NCBI RefSeq assembly: GCF_020103755.1
Contig: NZ_JAHSQD010000002.1
Coordinates: 1-64,000 of the forward strand
Source: Streptomyces sp. LS1784
GTDB lineage: Bacteria > Actinomycetota > Actinomycetes > Streptomycetales > Streptomycetaceae
Direction of reading: 5' to 3'
Length of the DNA stretch: 64,000 nt
Shown piece by piece: positions 8,606 through 16,561 of the stretch (positions within the stretch are counted from its first letter, which is position 1; each line of letters begins with the position of its first letter). The notes below the pieces were generated by a model. It was given only the letters and a program-made list of their open reading frames with translations. It searched no databases and was not told the DNA's origin. The position numbers and the translations under genes are program-made.

Positions 8606-9841
8606 GTGACAGCAGCAGCTCAGCGAACACCCCCCGCGACCGAACCGGTCACCCCGCTGACGGACAACCGCGCGGAGATGACCATCGAGACGGCCGACCA
8701 GGTCCTGGAGATCACCGGCGAGCAGCGGTTCTGGACGAAGGCCCAGCGGGCCGCTCTCGCCGCCATCGGCCTCGCGCACGCCCCGACGCACGACCTCGTC
8801 GCGTTCTTCCACATCTGCAAGTCGACCGGCTTGGACCCCTTCCGCCGCGAGATCTACTACATCCAGCGCAAGCGCAAGGTGCAGGGCCAAGAGGAGCTGT
8901 ACTACACCGCGCAGACCGGCATCGACGGGTTCCGGCACATTGGGCAGCGCACCGGCCGGTTCATCCGCCGCGTCGGCCCGTTCTGGACCGGCCCCGAAGA
9001 CGACCCGACATGGTGGGTTCGGGGCGAGGACGGCATCAACCGCCGTCGCTGGGTTGACGTGTGGCTCCACGACCACCCGCCCGCCGCCGCGATGTGCCGC
9101 ATCGAACACCGCAGCATCGCCGGAGACGAGACGGTCACCCAAGCCGTCGCCCTCTTCTCCGAGTTCGCCGTCGGCAAGGACGAGTGGCAGGACGACCCGC
9201 GCACGGGCAGAGGAGTCAAAACCGGACGGCGCATCCTGACCGGCCTGTGGCCGACCATGGGCGCCCACATGATCGGCAAGGTGGCCGAAGCCCAGGCATG
9301 GCGCATCGCATTCCCCCGCGAGCTGGTGAACATCTACGAGCACACCGAGATGGAGCAAGCCGACGCTGCTCAGCGCGAACTGGAACGCGAGGCAGCAGCG
9401 GCGCGCCGACGCGAGGCCCGATCCCAGGAACAGCCCGGTGCCGTCATCCCCGGCACGGTGGTCAGCGCCTCCACCACCGAGACGGCCGACAGAGCCACCG
9501 GGCCAGGGGCGTCCGAGAGGGAGCCGGACGCGACCTCGGCGGAACCGGCTGACGAGCCCCCCACCGCAGATGAGCTGCGCGAGGAACTGCGCGCCTACGC
9601 CTCCGTGATGGGCAGCACCGTCGCCAAGATCACCTACCGATGGCGGAAGGCGACCGGGACCAGCCTCAACGAGGCAACCGGTGGGCAGCTCGCTGTTCTG
9701 CTCGCCGAGCTGCGCCCCTACGTTCTGTCCGCGCTGGGGTCCCACCCCGAGGCGGCCGAGCACGTCGAGGCAGGCGGCCTGCTGATCCGGCTCGACCCGG
9801 ACGCCACCGTGTGGAGCAGAGAGGACGCCCGCGAGGGCTAG
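8606..9841 (+). CDS. recT: RecT/Bet-family single-strand annealing protein
   Basis: This 411-residue protein contains the RecT/Bet signature FFHICKSTGLDPFRREIYYI followed by the beta segment with YYTAQTGIDGFRHIGQRTG, and a conserved GLWPTMGAHMIGKVAEAQAWR helix. RecT proteins anneal complementary single strands and work with a partner exonuclease in phage recombination. Residues after about 265 are a low-complexity linker and a small helical tail. I chose the GTG at 8606, downstream of GGAAGG. The PD-(D/E)XK nuclease gene follows after a terminator and is its probable partner. Two leader structures precede it, suggesting regulation at the RNA level. Confidence 0.85.
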   Translation: MTAAAQRTPPATEPVTPLTDNRAEMTIETADQVLEITGEQRFWTKAQRAALAAIGLAHAPTHDLVAFFHICKSTGLDPFRREIYYIQRKRKVQGQEELYYTAQTGIDGFRHIGQRTGRFIRRVGPFWTGPEDDPTWWVRGEDGINRRRWVDVWLHDHPPAAAMCRIEHRSIAGDETVTQAVALFSEFAVGKDEWQDDPRTGRGVKTGRRILTGLWPTMGAHMIGKVAEAQAWRIAFPRELVNIYEHTEMEQADAAQRELEREAAAARRREARSQEQPGAVIPGTVVSASTTETADRATGPGASEREPDATSAEPADEPPTADELREELRAYASVMGSTVAKITYRWRKATGTSLNEATGGQLAVLLAELRPYVLSALGSHPEAAEHVEAGGLLIRLDPDATVWSREDAREG

Positions 9842-9864
9842 CCCGCTTCCGCTGCCCACTCCAC

Positions 9865-9899
9865 CCGCAGGGCCGCGCCCCGGCGGCGCGGCCCTGCGG
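9865..9899 (+). terminator. Strong 15-bp hairpin after the RecT gene
   Basis: CCGCAGGGCCGCGCC at 9865-9879 pairs perfectly with 9885-9899 around a five-base loop. No U-tract follows, as is common in Streptomyces terminators. Confidence 0.6.
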
Positions 9900-9919
9900 C
9901 CTGCCCACACGGACACCTC

Positions 9920-11191
9920 ATGCAGCCCCTCATCGAGCAAGCCCGCACACTAGCCCGCGCCCGTCTCATCGGGCCCAGCCCTCTCCCCTGCCGCTGCGGC
10001 GCGCCCCGTCACGCGCACCGGGGACAGAAACGCTCCGGCGGCCACACCTCCACCAGCTGCGCCCGCTACCGCCGCGACCCCGCGGACGTGCTCCTCGAAC
10101 GCGCCCAAGCGGCAGCCCACGCCCGGCTCGGCGAAGACCTCGCCGCATCCGAGCGAGGCGGCCGCCGCCGCCGCTCCCGCCGCCCCAAGCAGCCCGGCCA
10201 GTGGTCGATCGGCGCCTCCGACACCAGTTCCTGCCGCCGCGCGATCTGGTACCGGGAGAACCCGCCACCCGGCTACGTCCCGGCCCCTGTGGACCGGCGC
10301 GCAGCCCGGGCCGGAACCCTGATCCACGACTCGGTGTCCCGCCGCCGGCGCGCCCTCTACCCGTGGCGGCTGTACGAGCAGTCCGTCACCCTGCCGGGCC
10401 TGGACCGGCCGAGCCGCTACGACGAGTACGACCCGGTCACCGGCGTCCTGTACGACTACAAGACCGCCGGAGACTGGAAGTGGGCGGTCGTCGGTGACGA
10501 CGGCCCGCCCGAGACGGAGTGGGACCAGACACAGCTCTACGCTCTCGCCCTGCACCTCGCTGGCGAGGCGGTGACCGAGGTGAGGATCATCTACTTCGAG
10601 CGCAAGAGCGGCGAGGACGAGGAGTTCACCCGGCCGTTCGACGAGCAGGCCGCCCGGCGGGCGCTCGGCCGGTTGACCGCGATCGCCACGGCCCTCGACC
10701 TGGGCACCGCCCTGCCCCGGGACCGGTCCGGGCCGAGTACCGACGTGATCTGCAAACGCTTTTGCCCGGCCCGCACCCACTGCTGGGGCATGGTCGAGGC
10801 CCAGGCCGCCGGACGCTCCCCGGAGTCGTACACCCTGGTGACCGACAGGTCCGACATCGAATGGGCCCTCGGCGAGTACGACAGGCACCGCGCCGCGAAG
10901 TCCGCCGCCGAGAAGGCGCAGAACGTTGCCCGAGTGCTGCTCGACGGCGTGGCTCCCGACACCTACGGCGAGTTCGAGTACGTGCGCACCGCCGGGCGTC
11001 TCAAGGCCCCTGAGCCGGACATCGCTGCGCGGGTGCGGCAGCTGGAGGCGTTCTGGGACCTCCCGCCCAGCGAGCGCCCGGCACTCCACGAACTCGACTA
11101 CCCCACCAAGCGGACCCGCACATCCGGCAGTACCCAGGTCCGCCGGGTACGCGCGGCCAAGCGGGGAGCGCCGCCGCGTGGAAGCCAGTAA
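9920..11191 (+). CDS. RecB/Cas4-like PD-(D/E)XK exonuclease
   Basis: The 423-residue protein has the nuclease motifs in order: a GTLIHDSV helix, the RYDEYDP acidic strand, DYKTAGDWKW (the D-x-K core) and a QTQLYALAL helix. CKRFCPARTHCW near the end provides cysteines typical of the iron-sulfur cluster in Cas4/AddB-type nucleases. The N-terminus has a CRCGAPRHAH metal-binding-like patch. It should resect DNA ends for the RecT-like annealing protein encoded just upstream. The two form a phage recombination module. The ATG start follows a weak ribosome binding site. Confidence 0.8.
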   Translation: MQPLIEQARTLARARLIGPSPLPCRCGAPRHAHRGQKRSGGHTSTSCARYRRDPADVLLERAQAAAHARLGEDLAASERGGRRRRSRRPKQPGQWSIGASDTSSCRRAIWYRENPPPGYVPAPVDRRAARAGTLIHDSVSRRRRALYPWRLYEQSVTLPGLDRPSRYDEYDPVTGVLYDYKTAGDWKWAVVGDDGPPETEWDQTQLYALALHLAGEAVTEVRIIYFERKSGEDEEFTRPFDEQAARRALGRLTAIATALDLGTALPRDRSGPSTDVICKRFCPARTHCWGMVEAQAAGRSPESYTLVTDRSDIEWALGEYDRHRAAKSAAEKAQNVARVLLDGVAPDTYGEFEYVRTAGRLKAPEPDIAARVRQLEAFWDLPPSERPALHELDYPTKRTRTSGSTQVRRVRAAKRGAPPRGSQ

Positions 11192-11335
11192 GGACGCCAA
11201 ACGCTGCGCGCATCGATCTCCCCGGTTAGGCGCTCCCGCGCGCGCCCGGCCGGGCCGATGAGGCCAGCGCAGCGGCCCCACTGTCCGTCGGTCGAACTAA
11301 CGTCCGCCTATCGCAGGCACGTTGAGAGGAACACC

Positions 11336-11566
11336 GTGACCAGCCCGTACGACCCCGCGCCCCACGCGCCTCGCTCGCCCTGGTTCACCGAGAGGCCGCC
11401 CGCTCCCCAGCCCGCCGCGCCCCTCGTACCGGCGCGGCCCGCCGGGGACGGCGGCGCGCCGATCTACGAACAGCTCGTCGCCGAGTTCGGCGACCCGTTC
11501 AGCCTGATCGGCCCGATCCACTCCCGCTACCCGCGCCGACGTCTCTCCGGCCCTGCCGGGAACTGA
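11336..11566 (+). CDS. Small Pro-rich protein of unknown function
   Basis: The 76-residue product begins VTSPYDPAPHAPRSPW and is rich in Pro and Ala, with one better-ordered segment, GAPIYEQLVAEFGDPF. GTG at 11336 follows GAGAGGAACACC. The Glu-Phe-Gly-Asp segment is reminiscent of short DNA-associated phage proteins, but no family can be named. It stands alone between the nuclease gene and the modification operon. Confidence 0.5.
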   Translation: MTSPYDPAPHAPRSPWFTERPPAPQPAAPLVPARPAGDGGAPIYEQLVAEFGDPFSLIGPIHSRYPRRRLSGPAGN

Positions 11567-11597
11567 ACCCCCACCTCAGGACCGGAAGTTGCTCGGC

Positions 11598-11627
11598 GCG
11601 ACCTAAGCCCCGGCGGCGGCCTAGGTT
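11598..11627 (+). promoter_or_regulatory. GCGACC-N18-TAGGTT promoter, copy 2
   Basis: GCGACC at 11598-11603, an 18-base spacer and TAGGTT at 11622-11627 lie directly before the ATG at 11636. Only eight bases separate the -10 element from the start codon, so the operon message should be leaderless. Confidence 0.6.
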
Positions 11628-11635
11628 CCCCGCTC

Positions 11636-12481
11636 ATGGCAGCCCCCCGCTACATCGACTACATGCCGCTGGACGCGATCCAGCCCGCCGCCCGAAACCC
11701 GAAAGGGCACGACGACGACGGGCTGGACCGCTCCGTCGAACAGTTCGACTTCACCGAGCCCGGCCTGCTGGACGAGCGCACCGACCGGCTGGTGGCCGGC
11801 CACGGCCGCTACGAGACCCTCGTCCGCCGCCGCGACGCGGGCAAGGCAGCCCCGGACGGCGTGGTCGTCACCGACGACGGCACATGGACCGTACCGGTCG
11901 TGCGCGGATGGGCATCCCGCGACGACGCCCACGCCGAGGCCTACCTGATCGCCTCCAACCACCTGACCACCGTCGGCGGCTGGGACGGCGAGGACCTGGC
12001 CGCGATGCTGTCCGACCTGGAGCAGGTCGACCCGGCGCTGTTTGTTGCCACCGGCTTCGACCACGCCCAGATCGACGCCATGCTCGCCGAGGTCACCCCG
12101 GGCGGCCCGGCCGACGACGCGAACGACGCGGACGACGACGGCGCCGACGAGCCCGAGCAGATCAACCGCGGCGACCTCCTGGCCCTGGCCGGCGTCACCG
12201 TCGGGGAGCCCGAGCACCAGGTCGAGACCGGGCAGGTGTGGGAGCTCGGTGACCACCGCCTCGTCGTCGCCGAGGTCTTCGACGGCTGGCCCACATGGAC
12301 CCCGCTGCTCATCGAGGGCAGCCTCTTCCTGCCCTACCCCACTCCGCTCGCCCCCTTCGCGGACCGCGCCGTCGGCCGACGCCTGGTGATGGTGCAGCCC
12401 GAGCGCTACCTGGCCGGTCACCTCCTGGACAAGTGGGCGCGCATCAGCGGGCAGGCGCCCACACTCCGGGACGAGTCGTGA
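11636..12481 (+). CDS. ParB-like protein fused to a remnant methyltransferase-like domain
   Basis: Residues 1-125 form a ParB N-terminal-like domain: DAIQPAARNPKGHD, then LVAGHGRYETLVRRR matching the GHGR motif, then AYLIASNHL. After an acidic linker (about residues 155-180), WELGDHRLVVAE resembles the entry to an adenine methyltransferase domain seen in ParB-methyltransferase fusions. The usual DPPY catalytic motif is absent, and the C-terminal 60 residues are a shortened domain (LVMVQPERYLAGHLLDKWA). It opens the deazaguanine operon, with a GTGA overlap to the first DpdA gene. It may direct or regulate the modification machinery, but this is inference. Confidence 0.7.
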   Translation: MAAPRYIDYMPLDAIQPAARNPKGHDDDGLDRSVEQFDFTEPGLLDERTDRLVAGHGRYETLVRRRDAGKAAPDGVVVTDDGTWTVPVVRGWASRDDAHAEAYLIASNHLTTVGGWDGEDLAAMLSDLEQVDPALFVATGFDHAQIDAMLAEVTPGGPADDANDADDDGADEPEQINRGDLLALAGVTVGEPEHQVETGQVWELGDHRLVVAEVFDGWPTWTPLLIEGSLFLPYPTPLAPFADRAVGRRLVMVQPERYLAGHLLDKWARISGQAPTLRDES

Positions 12482-13377
12482 CGACCGTCTTGCCGACCGC
12501 CGGAGGCACCTTCGACCAGGCGGAGCGGCCCATCTACTTCACCGCGGGCGGAGGCGAGTTCAACGCGGGCCCGCACGTGCTGACGGCCGTCAACGAGCTG
12601 ATGGGCGAAGCCGAGGAGCAGCGGCTGCGCGACCTGCTGGACGCCGGCTGCCGCGTCCTGCTGGACAGCGGCATCTTCTGGCTCACCAACCGGCACAGCC
12701 GGGCCCACGGCGTCTCCATGGACGAAGCGCTCGCGCTGCCGCCCGAGAGCATCGACGGGTTCGAGGAACTGCGCGAGCGGTACGTCTACCTGGCCCGCAC
12801 GTACGGCGACTGGCTGTGGGGCTACATCGAGCTGGACCAGGGCGGCCTGCTGCACAAGCGGGCGCAGCGGGCGGCCCTGCACGACCTCGGCCTGTCGCCG
12901 ATCCCCGTGTACCACCCGCTGGTGGACGGCTGGGACTACTTCGACGAGTTGGCCGGGCGGTACGACCGGATCTGCGTGGGCAACATCGTGCAAGCCTCCG
13001 GCCCGGTGCGGCTGCGACTGCTGCACACGATCTGGGAGCGCCGCCAGAAGTACCCGCATCTGTGGATTCACGCGCTCGGCCTGACCGCCAACGAGTGGTG
13101 CCTGCCGCTGGCCCCGGACTCCTGCGACTCCTCCTCCTGGCTGGCCCCGCTGCGCTGGAACCACCAGCGAATCGAGACCTCGATGCTGCGCCGTGTCGGC
13201 AACCTGCCCGCCGGCTTCCGCTACGCCCCTGGCGACAGCACCTCCTACCAGGCCGCCGCCCGGCTGTGCGCGGACGCCGCGACGGCTCTGGGCACCTGCT
13301 GGAGGCACGCCGCCCACCGCGTCCAGGAGCTGACCGGTGCCCCCGGCGGCACCGTTCTGGAAGGGGTGCAGCGATGA
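12478..13377 (+). CDS. dpdA: DpdA-like DNA guanine transglycosylase, paralogue 1
   Basis: The 299-residue protein is TGT-like. LLDSGIFW (Asp63) corresponds to the DSGG(F/Y) substrate-binding aspartate of tRNA-guanine transglycosylases. GYIELDQGG and HALGLT occupy the positions of later active-site segments. DpdA enzymes exchange guanine in DNA for a 7-deazaguanine base, in phages and in bacterial genomic islands. It is encoded with QueD, QueE and FolE, which make the base. The GTG start overlaps the previous stop. The next gene is a paralogue sharing more than half of its residues. Cysteines near the C-terminus are fewer than in the paralogue. Confidence 0.82.
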   Translation: MTTVLPTAGGTFDQAERPIYFTAGGGEFNAGPHVLTAVNELMGEAEEQRLRDLLDAGCRVLLDSGIFWLTNRHSRAHGVSMDEALALPPESIDGFEELRERYVYLARTYGDWLWGYIELDQGGLLHKRAQRAALHDLGLSPIPVYHPLVDGWDYFDELAGRYDRICVGNIVQASGPVRLRLLHTIWERRQKYPHLWIHALGLTANEWCLPLAPDSCDSSSWLAPLRWNHQRIETSMLRRVGNLPAGFRYAPGDSTSYQAAARLCADAATALGTCWRHAAHRVQELTGAPGGTVLEGVQR

Positions 13378-14312
13378 GCCCGAGCAGCCAGCCCGCCGCG
13401 GTGAAGCGCACCGGCGGTGGCGCGTTCGACCCGGCCGACCGGCACCTGTACTTTGCCGCCGGCGACTCCGAGCACTACCCGCACCACGTGCTGCTGGCCA
13501 CCAACGACCTGCTGACCGCCGGGCACGAACGCAGGCTCGTCGCCCTGCTGGACGCCGGGCACCGCGTCCTGCTGGACTCGGGGATCTTCTGGCTGACCAA
13601 CCAGTACAAGCGGGCCCACCCCGGCATCTCCATGGACGAGGCCCTGCGCCTCGCCCCCGAAGACATCGACGGCTTCGATGACCTGTACGCCCGGTACGTC
13701 GAACTGGTGCAGCGCCACGGCGACCGGTTGTGGGGCTACATCGAGCTCGACCAGGGCGGCCGGGACAACAAGATCCGCACCCGCGCCCGCCTCGAGGGCG
13801 AAGGCCTCGCGCCGATCCCCGTCTACCACCCGCTGGTGGACGGCTGGGACTACTTCGATGAGCTCGCCCAGCAGTACGACCGGATCTGCTTCGGCAACGT
13901 CGTCCAGGCGCCCGCGCCGGTGCGGCTGCGCCTGCTGCACACCCTGTGGGAACGCCACCGCCAGTACCCCGACCTGTGGGTGCACGTCCTCGGCCTGACG
14001 GTCAACGAATGGTGCCTGGCCGTCCCGCCGGACTCCTGCGACTCCTCCACCTGGCTCGGCCCGCTGCGCTGGCCCGACGTACGGATCGACTCCGCGCTGC
14101 TGCGCAAGGTCGGTGTGATCGACCGCGGCTTCGCGTACGACCTCGACCAGCCGGCCCACCCCACCCGCGGCCGTACCGCCTGCTGCCTGATGTGCGCGCA
14201 GACCGTCGATGCCACCACCAGCGTGTGGCGCCTCGCCCGCACCACCCGCGACGAGCTGCTCGGCCAGCCGTCCTACCCGCCCCTCACCGAACCGGAGGCA
14301 CGAACCTCGTGA
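13374..14312 (+). CDS. dpdA: DpdA-like DNA guanine transglycosylase, paralogue 2
   Basis: This 312-residue protein aligns along its length with paralogue 1, sharing VLLDSGIFWLTN, LWGYIELDQGG, IPVYHPLVDGWDYFDELA and CDSS-W-L-PLRW. The C-terminus differs: it has a CCLMC group followed by VWRLARTTRDEL, which may bind zinc as in canonical TGT enzymes. ATG at 13374 overlaps the preceding stop (ATGA). Two adjacent DpdA genes suggest either a heterodimer or two sequence or base specificities. The family assignment is firm; the division of labour is unknown. Confidence 0.82.
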   Translation: MSPSSQPAAVKRTGGGAFDPADRHLYFAAGDSEHYPHHVLLATNDLLTAGHERRLVALLDAGHRVLLDSGIFWLTNQYKRAHPGISMDEALRLAPEDIDGFDDLYARYVELVQRHGDRLWGYIELDQGGRDNKIRTRARLEGEGLAPIPVYHPLVDGWDYFDELAQQYDRICFGNVVQAPAPVRLRLLHTLWERHRQYPDLWVHVLGLTVNEWCLAVPPDSCDSSTWLGPLRWPDVRIDSALLRKVGVIDRGFAYDLDQPAHPTRGRTACCLMCAQTVDATTSVWRLARTTRDELLGQPSYPPLTEPEARTS

Positions 14313-14668
14313 AGTCAACTGTCAGCGTCTGGACCAAGGTCCAGCTGCCCGGATTCCACCACTGGCCCGGCGCGCCCGAGCACCGCTCCTACCTGCGGGC
14401 CCGGCACCGGCACCTGTTCCACATCACGGTCGGTGTCGCCGTCGCGCACGACGAACGCGACACCGAGTTCCACGACCTCGGCGACCTGATCCGCGGCTGG
14501 TGGGGCCCGGGCGCCCGCGAGTGCGGGGCGGCCTCGTGCGAAACCCTGGCCCGCACTCTCGCCGAGCACCTGAGCAGCGTTGGCCTGCGGGTGACGATGA
14601 GCGCGGTGTCCGAGGACGGCGAGGCCGGCGCGGTCGTGCACCTGGCCGAGACGGGGGAGCAGCAGTGA
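14309..14668 (+). CDS. Small T-fold-like protein in the deazaguanine operon
   Basis: The 119-residue product has an aromatic and His-rich core (PGFHHWPGAP, then RHRHLFHITVGVAV and EFHDLGDLI) that loosely resembles the tunnelling-fold proteins of pterin and deazaguanine metabolism. It lacks the QueD Cys/zinc arrangement, so it is probably not a second QueD. Its GTG start overlaps the DpdA2 stop and its end overlaps queD, so it is co-translated with the pathway. Function is not known. A role in base handling or in assembly of the modification complex would fit the context. Confidence 0.6.
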   Translation: MKSTVSVWTKVQLPGFHHWPGAPEHRSYLRARHRHLFHITVGVAVAHDERDTEFHDLGDLIRGWWGPGARECGAASCETLARTLAEHLSSVGLRVTMSAVSEDGEAGAVVHLAETGEQQ

Positions 14669-15141
14669 GCCGCCACAGTGTCACCGTCCGCCACAACTTC
14701 GAGACAGCGCACCGGCTGCCGCACCTCGCCGGGAAGTGCGAGAACCTGCACGGGCACTCCTGGGTGGTCGAGGTCACCGTGTCCGCTCCAGTGCTGGCGG
14801 CCGGCACCGTCGTGGAGTTCGGCGCGTTCAAGCGGGCTCTGCGGGAGTGGATCGACACCTTTCTCGACCACGGCACCATGCTCGGGGCCAGCGACCCGCT
14901 CGCCCCGGTCCTCGCCGGGCAGGGCAGCAAGCTGTTCCGCTTCGGTGCCGAGGATCCGACCGAGCAGGAGCAGCACGCCGCCGGTCTCGGCTGGCCGAGC
15001 GTGGAGGCCGTCGCTGAACTGCTCGGCCGCGTTGCCACGGAGGCCCTGCACACCCTGCCCCGCGCCGCGGGCGCGTACGTCTCCCACGTCGGCGTGTCCG
15101 AGACCGCCGTCAACGCCGCCTCCTGGACGGCGGCCCCGTGA
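14665..15141 (+). CDS. queD: 6-carboxy-5,6,7,8-tetrahydropterin synthase
   Basis: The 158-residue protein has the QueD zinc ligands HNFETAHRLP and ENLHGHSW, with the catalytic Cys in GKCENLHGH. It also has the DHG-TML segment and a SETAVNAASW C-terminal motif carrying the substrate-binding Glu. QueD converts dihydroneopterin triphosphate to 6-carboxytetrahydropterin, step two of 7-deazaguanine synthesis. GTG at 14665 overlaps the upstream stop (GTGA), with GGGGGAG eight bases before. Its end overlaps queE. Confidence 0.92.
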   Translation: MSRHSVTVRHNFETAHRLPHLAGKCENLHGHSWVVEVTVSAPVLAAGTVVEFGAFKRALREWIDTFLDHGTMLGASDPLAPVLAGQGSKLFRFGAEDPTEQEQHAAGLGWPSVEAVAELLGRVATEALHTLPRAAGAYVSHVGVSETAVNAASWTAAP

Positions 15142-15872
15142 GCGCCCTCGTCGTCCCCGACGCCGGCCTGCCCGTCGCCGAGATCTTCGGGCCCACCATC
15201 CAGGGAGAAGGGCCGACCGCCGGCCAGCGGGCCCTGTTCCTGCGCCTGGGCGGCTGCAACCTCAGCTGCGACTGGTGCGACACCCCGTACACCTGGGACG
15301 GCCAGCGGTACAACCTGCGCAAGGAGATCGGCCGCGTCCCGGTCGTCGAACTCGCCGAGTGGGCAGCCGAGCACCCGCACGCGATCGTCGTCATCACCGG
15401 TGGCGAGCCGCTGCTGCACCAGCGCACCGATGCCTGGCGCTCGCTGATGGCCGTGCTGCGCTACACCACCCGCCGCGTCGAGATCGAGACCAACGGCACC
15501 CTCGCGCCGCAGCACGTCAGCCTCGGCGTGCCGCGGCTGACCTTCAACGTCAGCGCCAAGCTGGCGAACTCCGGCATGCCGGAGGAGCGGCGGATCAAGC
15601 CGGACGCCCTGGAGGTCTTCGCCGGCCTCGCCCACCGCGGCCGCGCCCGCTTCAAGTTCGTCGCCGCCGGCCCGGATGACCTCGAGGAGATCGCCGACCT
15701 GGTCGAGCGCTTCCACCTTCCTCCGCACGCGACCTGGGTGATGCCCGAAGGGACCACCGCCGAGCGCACCATCGAGGTCGCCCGGGCCCTGGCCGACGAC
15801 GTGATCGCGCGCAACTGGAACCTGACGATGCGGCAGCACGTGCTGCTGTGGCCTGGAGAACGCAACCGATGA
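15138..15872 (+). CDS. queE: 7-carboxy-7-deazaguanine synthase (radical SAM)
   Basis: The 244-residue protein has EIFGPTIQGEGPTAGQ, typical of QueE, and the radical-SAM cluster CNLSCDWCDTPYTWDG (C-x3-C-x2-C). ITGGEPLLH binds S-adenosylmethionine, and EIETNGT is also present. It converts 6-carboxytetrahydropterin to 7-carboxy-7-deazaguanine (CDG). GTG at 15138 overlaps the queD stop, and the end overlaps folE (ATGA). The next enzyme of the standard pathway, QueC, is not encoded in this window. Confidence 0.93.
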   Translation: MSALVVPDAGLPVAEIFGPTIQGEGPTAGQRALFLRLGGCNLSCDWCDTPYTWDGQRYNLRKEIGRVPVVELAEWAAEHPHAIVVITGGEPLLHQRTDAWRSLMAVLRYTTRRVEIETNGTLAPQHVSLGVPRLTFNVSAKLANSGMPEERRIKPDALEVFAGLAHRGRARFKFVAAGPDDLEEIADLVERFHLPPHATWVMPEGTTAERTIEVARALADDVIARNWNLTMRQHVLLWPGERNR

Positions 15873-16462
15873 CCACCCCCGCCAACACCGCCGACCTGGT
15901 CCGCGCGGCCGAGCACGCCGCCGGTCTGCTCGCCGCCCTCGGCATCCCGTGCGACACCGAGTCCACCGCGGCCACCCCTCGCCGCATGGCCAAGGCCCTC
16001 GCAGAGCTGACCGCCGGCGTGTGCCTGGACCCGGCCCGGCACCTTGCCGTCACCTTCCCCCCGGAAGGAGAACGGGCAGGGCTGATCGCCGCCGTCGACG
16101 TGCCCTTCACCGCGCTCTGCGAGCACCACATGCTGCCGTTCACGGGCCGGGCCACCGTCGCCTACCTGCCGGCCCCCGGAGCCCGCATCGTCGGCCTGTC
16201 CAAGCTCGCCCGCCTCGTCCAGGAGTTCGCGGCCCGCCCGCAGGTCCAGGAACGGCTCGGCCAGCAGGTCGTAGATGCCCTCGGCGCGCACCTCGACATC
16301 CAGGGCGCGGCGTGCCTGATCCGCTCCCAGCACGCCTGCATGACGGCCCGCGGTGCCCGCGCGCACGGGGCCGCGATGGTCACCAGCCACCTGACCGGGG
16401 CCCTCCACGCCGCCCCGGCGCGGCGTGTCGAAGTGCTCGCGCTCGCGCCGCCACCAGCCTGA
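15869..16462 (+). CDS. folE: GTP cyclohydrolase I
   Basis: The 197-residue protein carries the FolE core: VPFTALCEHHMLPFTGRATVAYLP with the zinc Cys/His ligands, IVGLSKLARLVQEFA, and the late SQHACMTARGARA motif with the second zinc Cys. It performs the first step, GTP to dihydroneopterin triphosphate. A phage or island copy raises precursor flux for base modification. ATG at 15869 overlaps the queE stop, so folE is the last gene of the overlapping operon. Confidence 0.93.
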   Translation: MTTPANTADLVRAAEHAAGLLAALGIPCDTESTAATPRRMAKALAELTAGVCLDPARHLAVTFPPEGERAGLIAAVDVPFTALCEHHMLPFTGRATVAYLPAPGARIVGLSKLARLVQEFAARPQVQERLGQQVVDALGAHLDIQGAACLIRSQHACMTARGARAHGAAMVTSHLTGALHAAPARRVEVLALAPPPA

Positions 16463-16517
16463 CAGGGAACGGGAGTTGTGCCCAAGAGCCCGTTCGCGCG
16501 GGAGGATGGCAGGGCCA

Positions 16518-16540
16518 GGCCGGGACCGCGAATCCCGGCC
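16518..16540 (+). promoter_or_regulatory. Leader hairpin, copy B (loop ACCGCGAAT)
   Basis: GGCCGGG at 16518-16524 pairs with CCCGGCC at 16534-16540 around the nine-base loop ACCGCGAAT. It ends nine bases before the AAGGAGA ribosome binding site of the gene at 16562. Confidence 0.7.
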
Positions 16541-16561
16541 GCCCACACCAAGGAGACGACG

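Noticed and set aside
13374-14312. Second DpdA-like gene as the host tRNA-guanine transglycosylase (queuosine pathway)
   Set aside because: It is closely similar to its neighbour and far from canonical TGT length and motifs; the operon context with a phage DNA module favours DNA modification.
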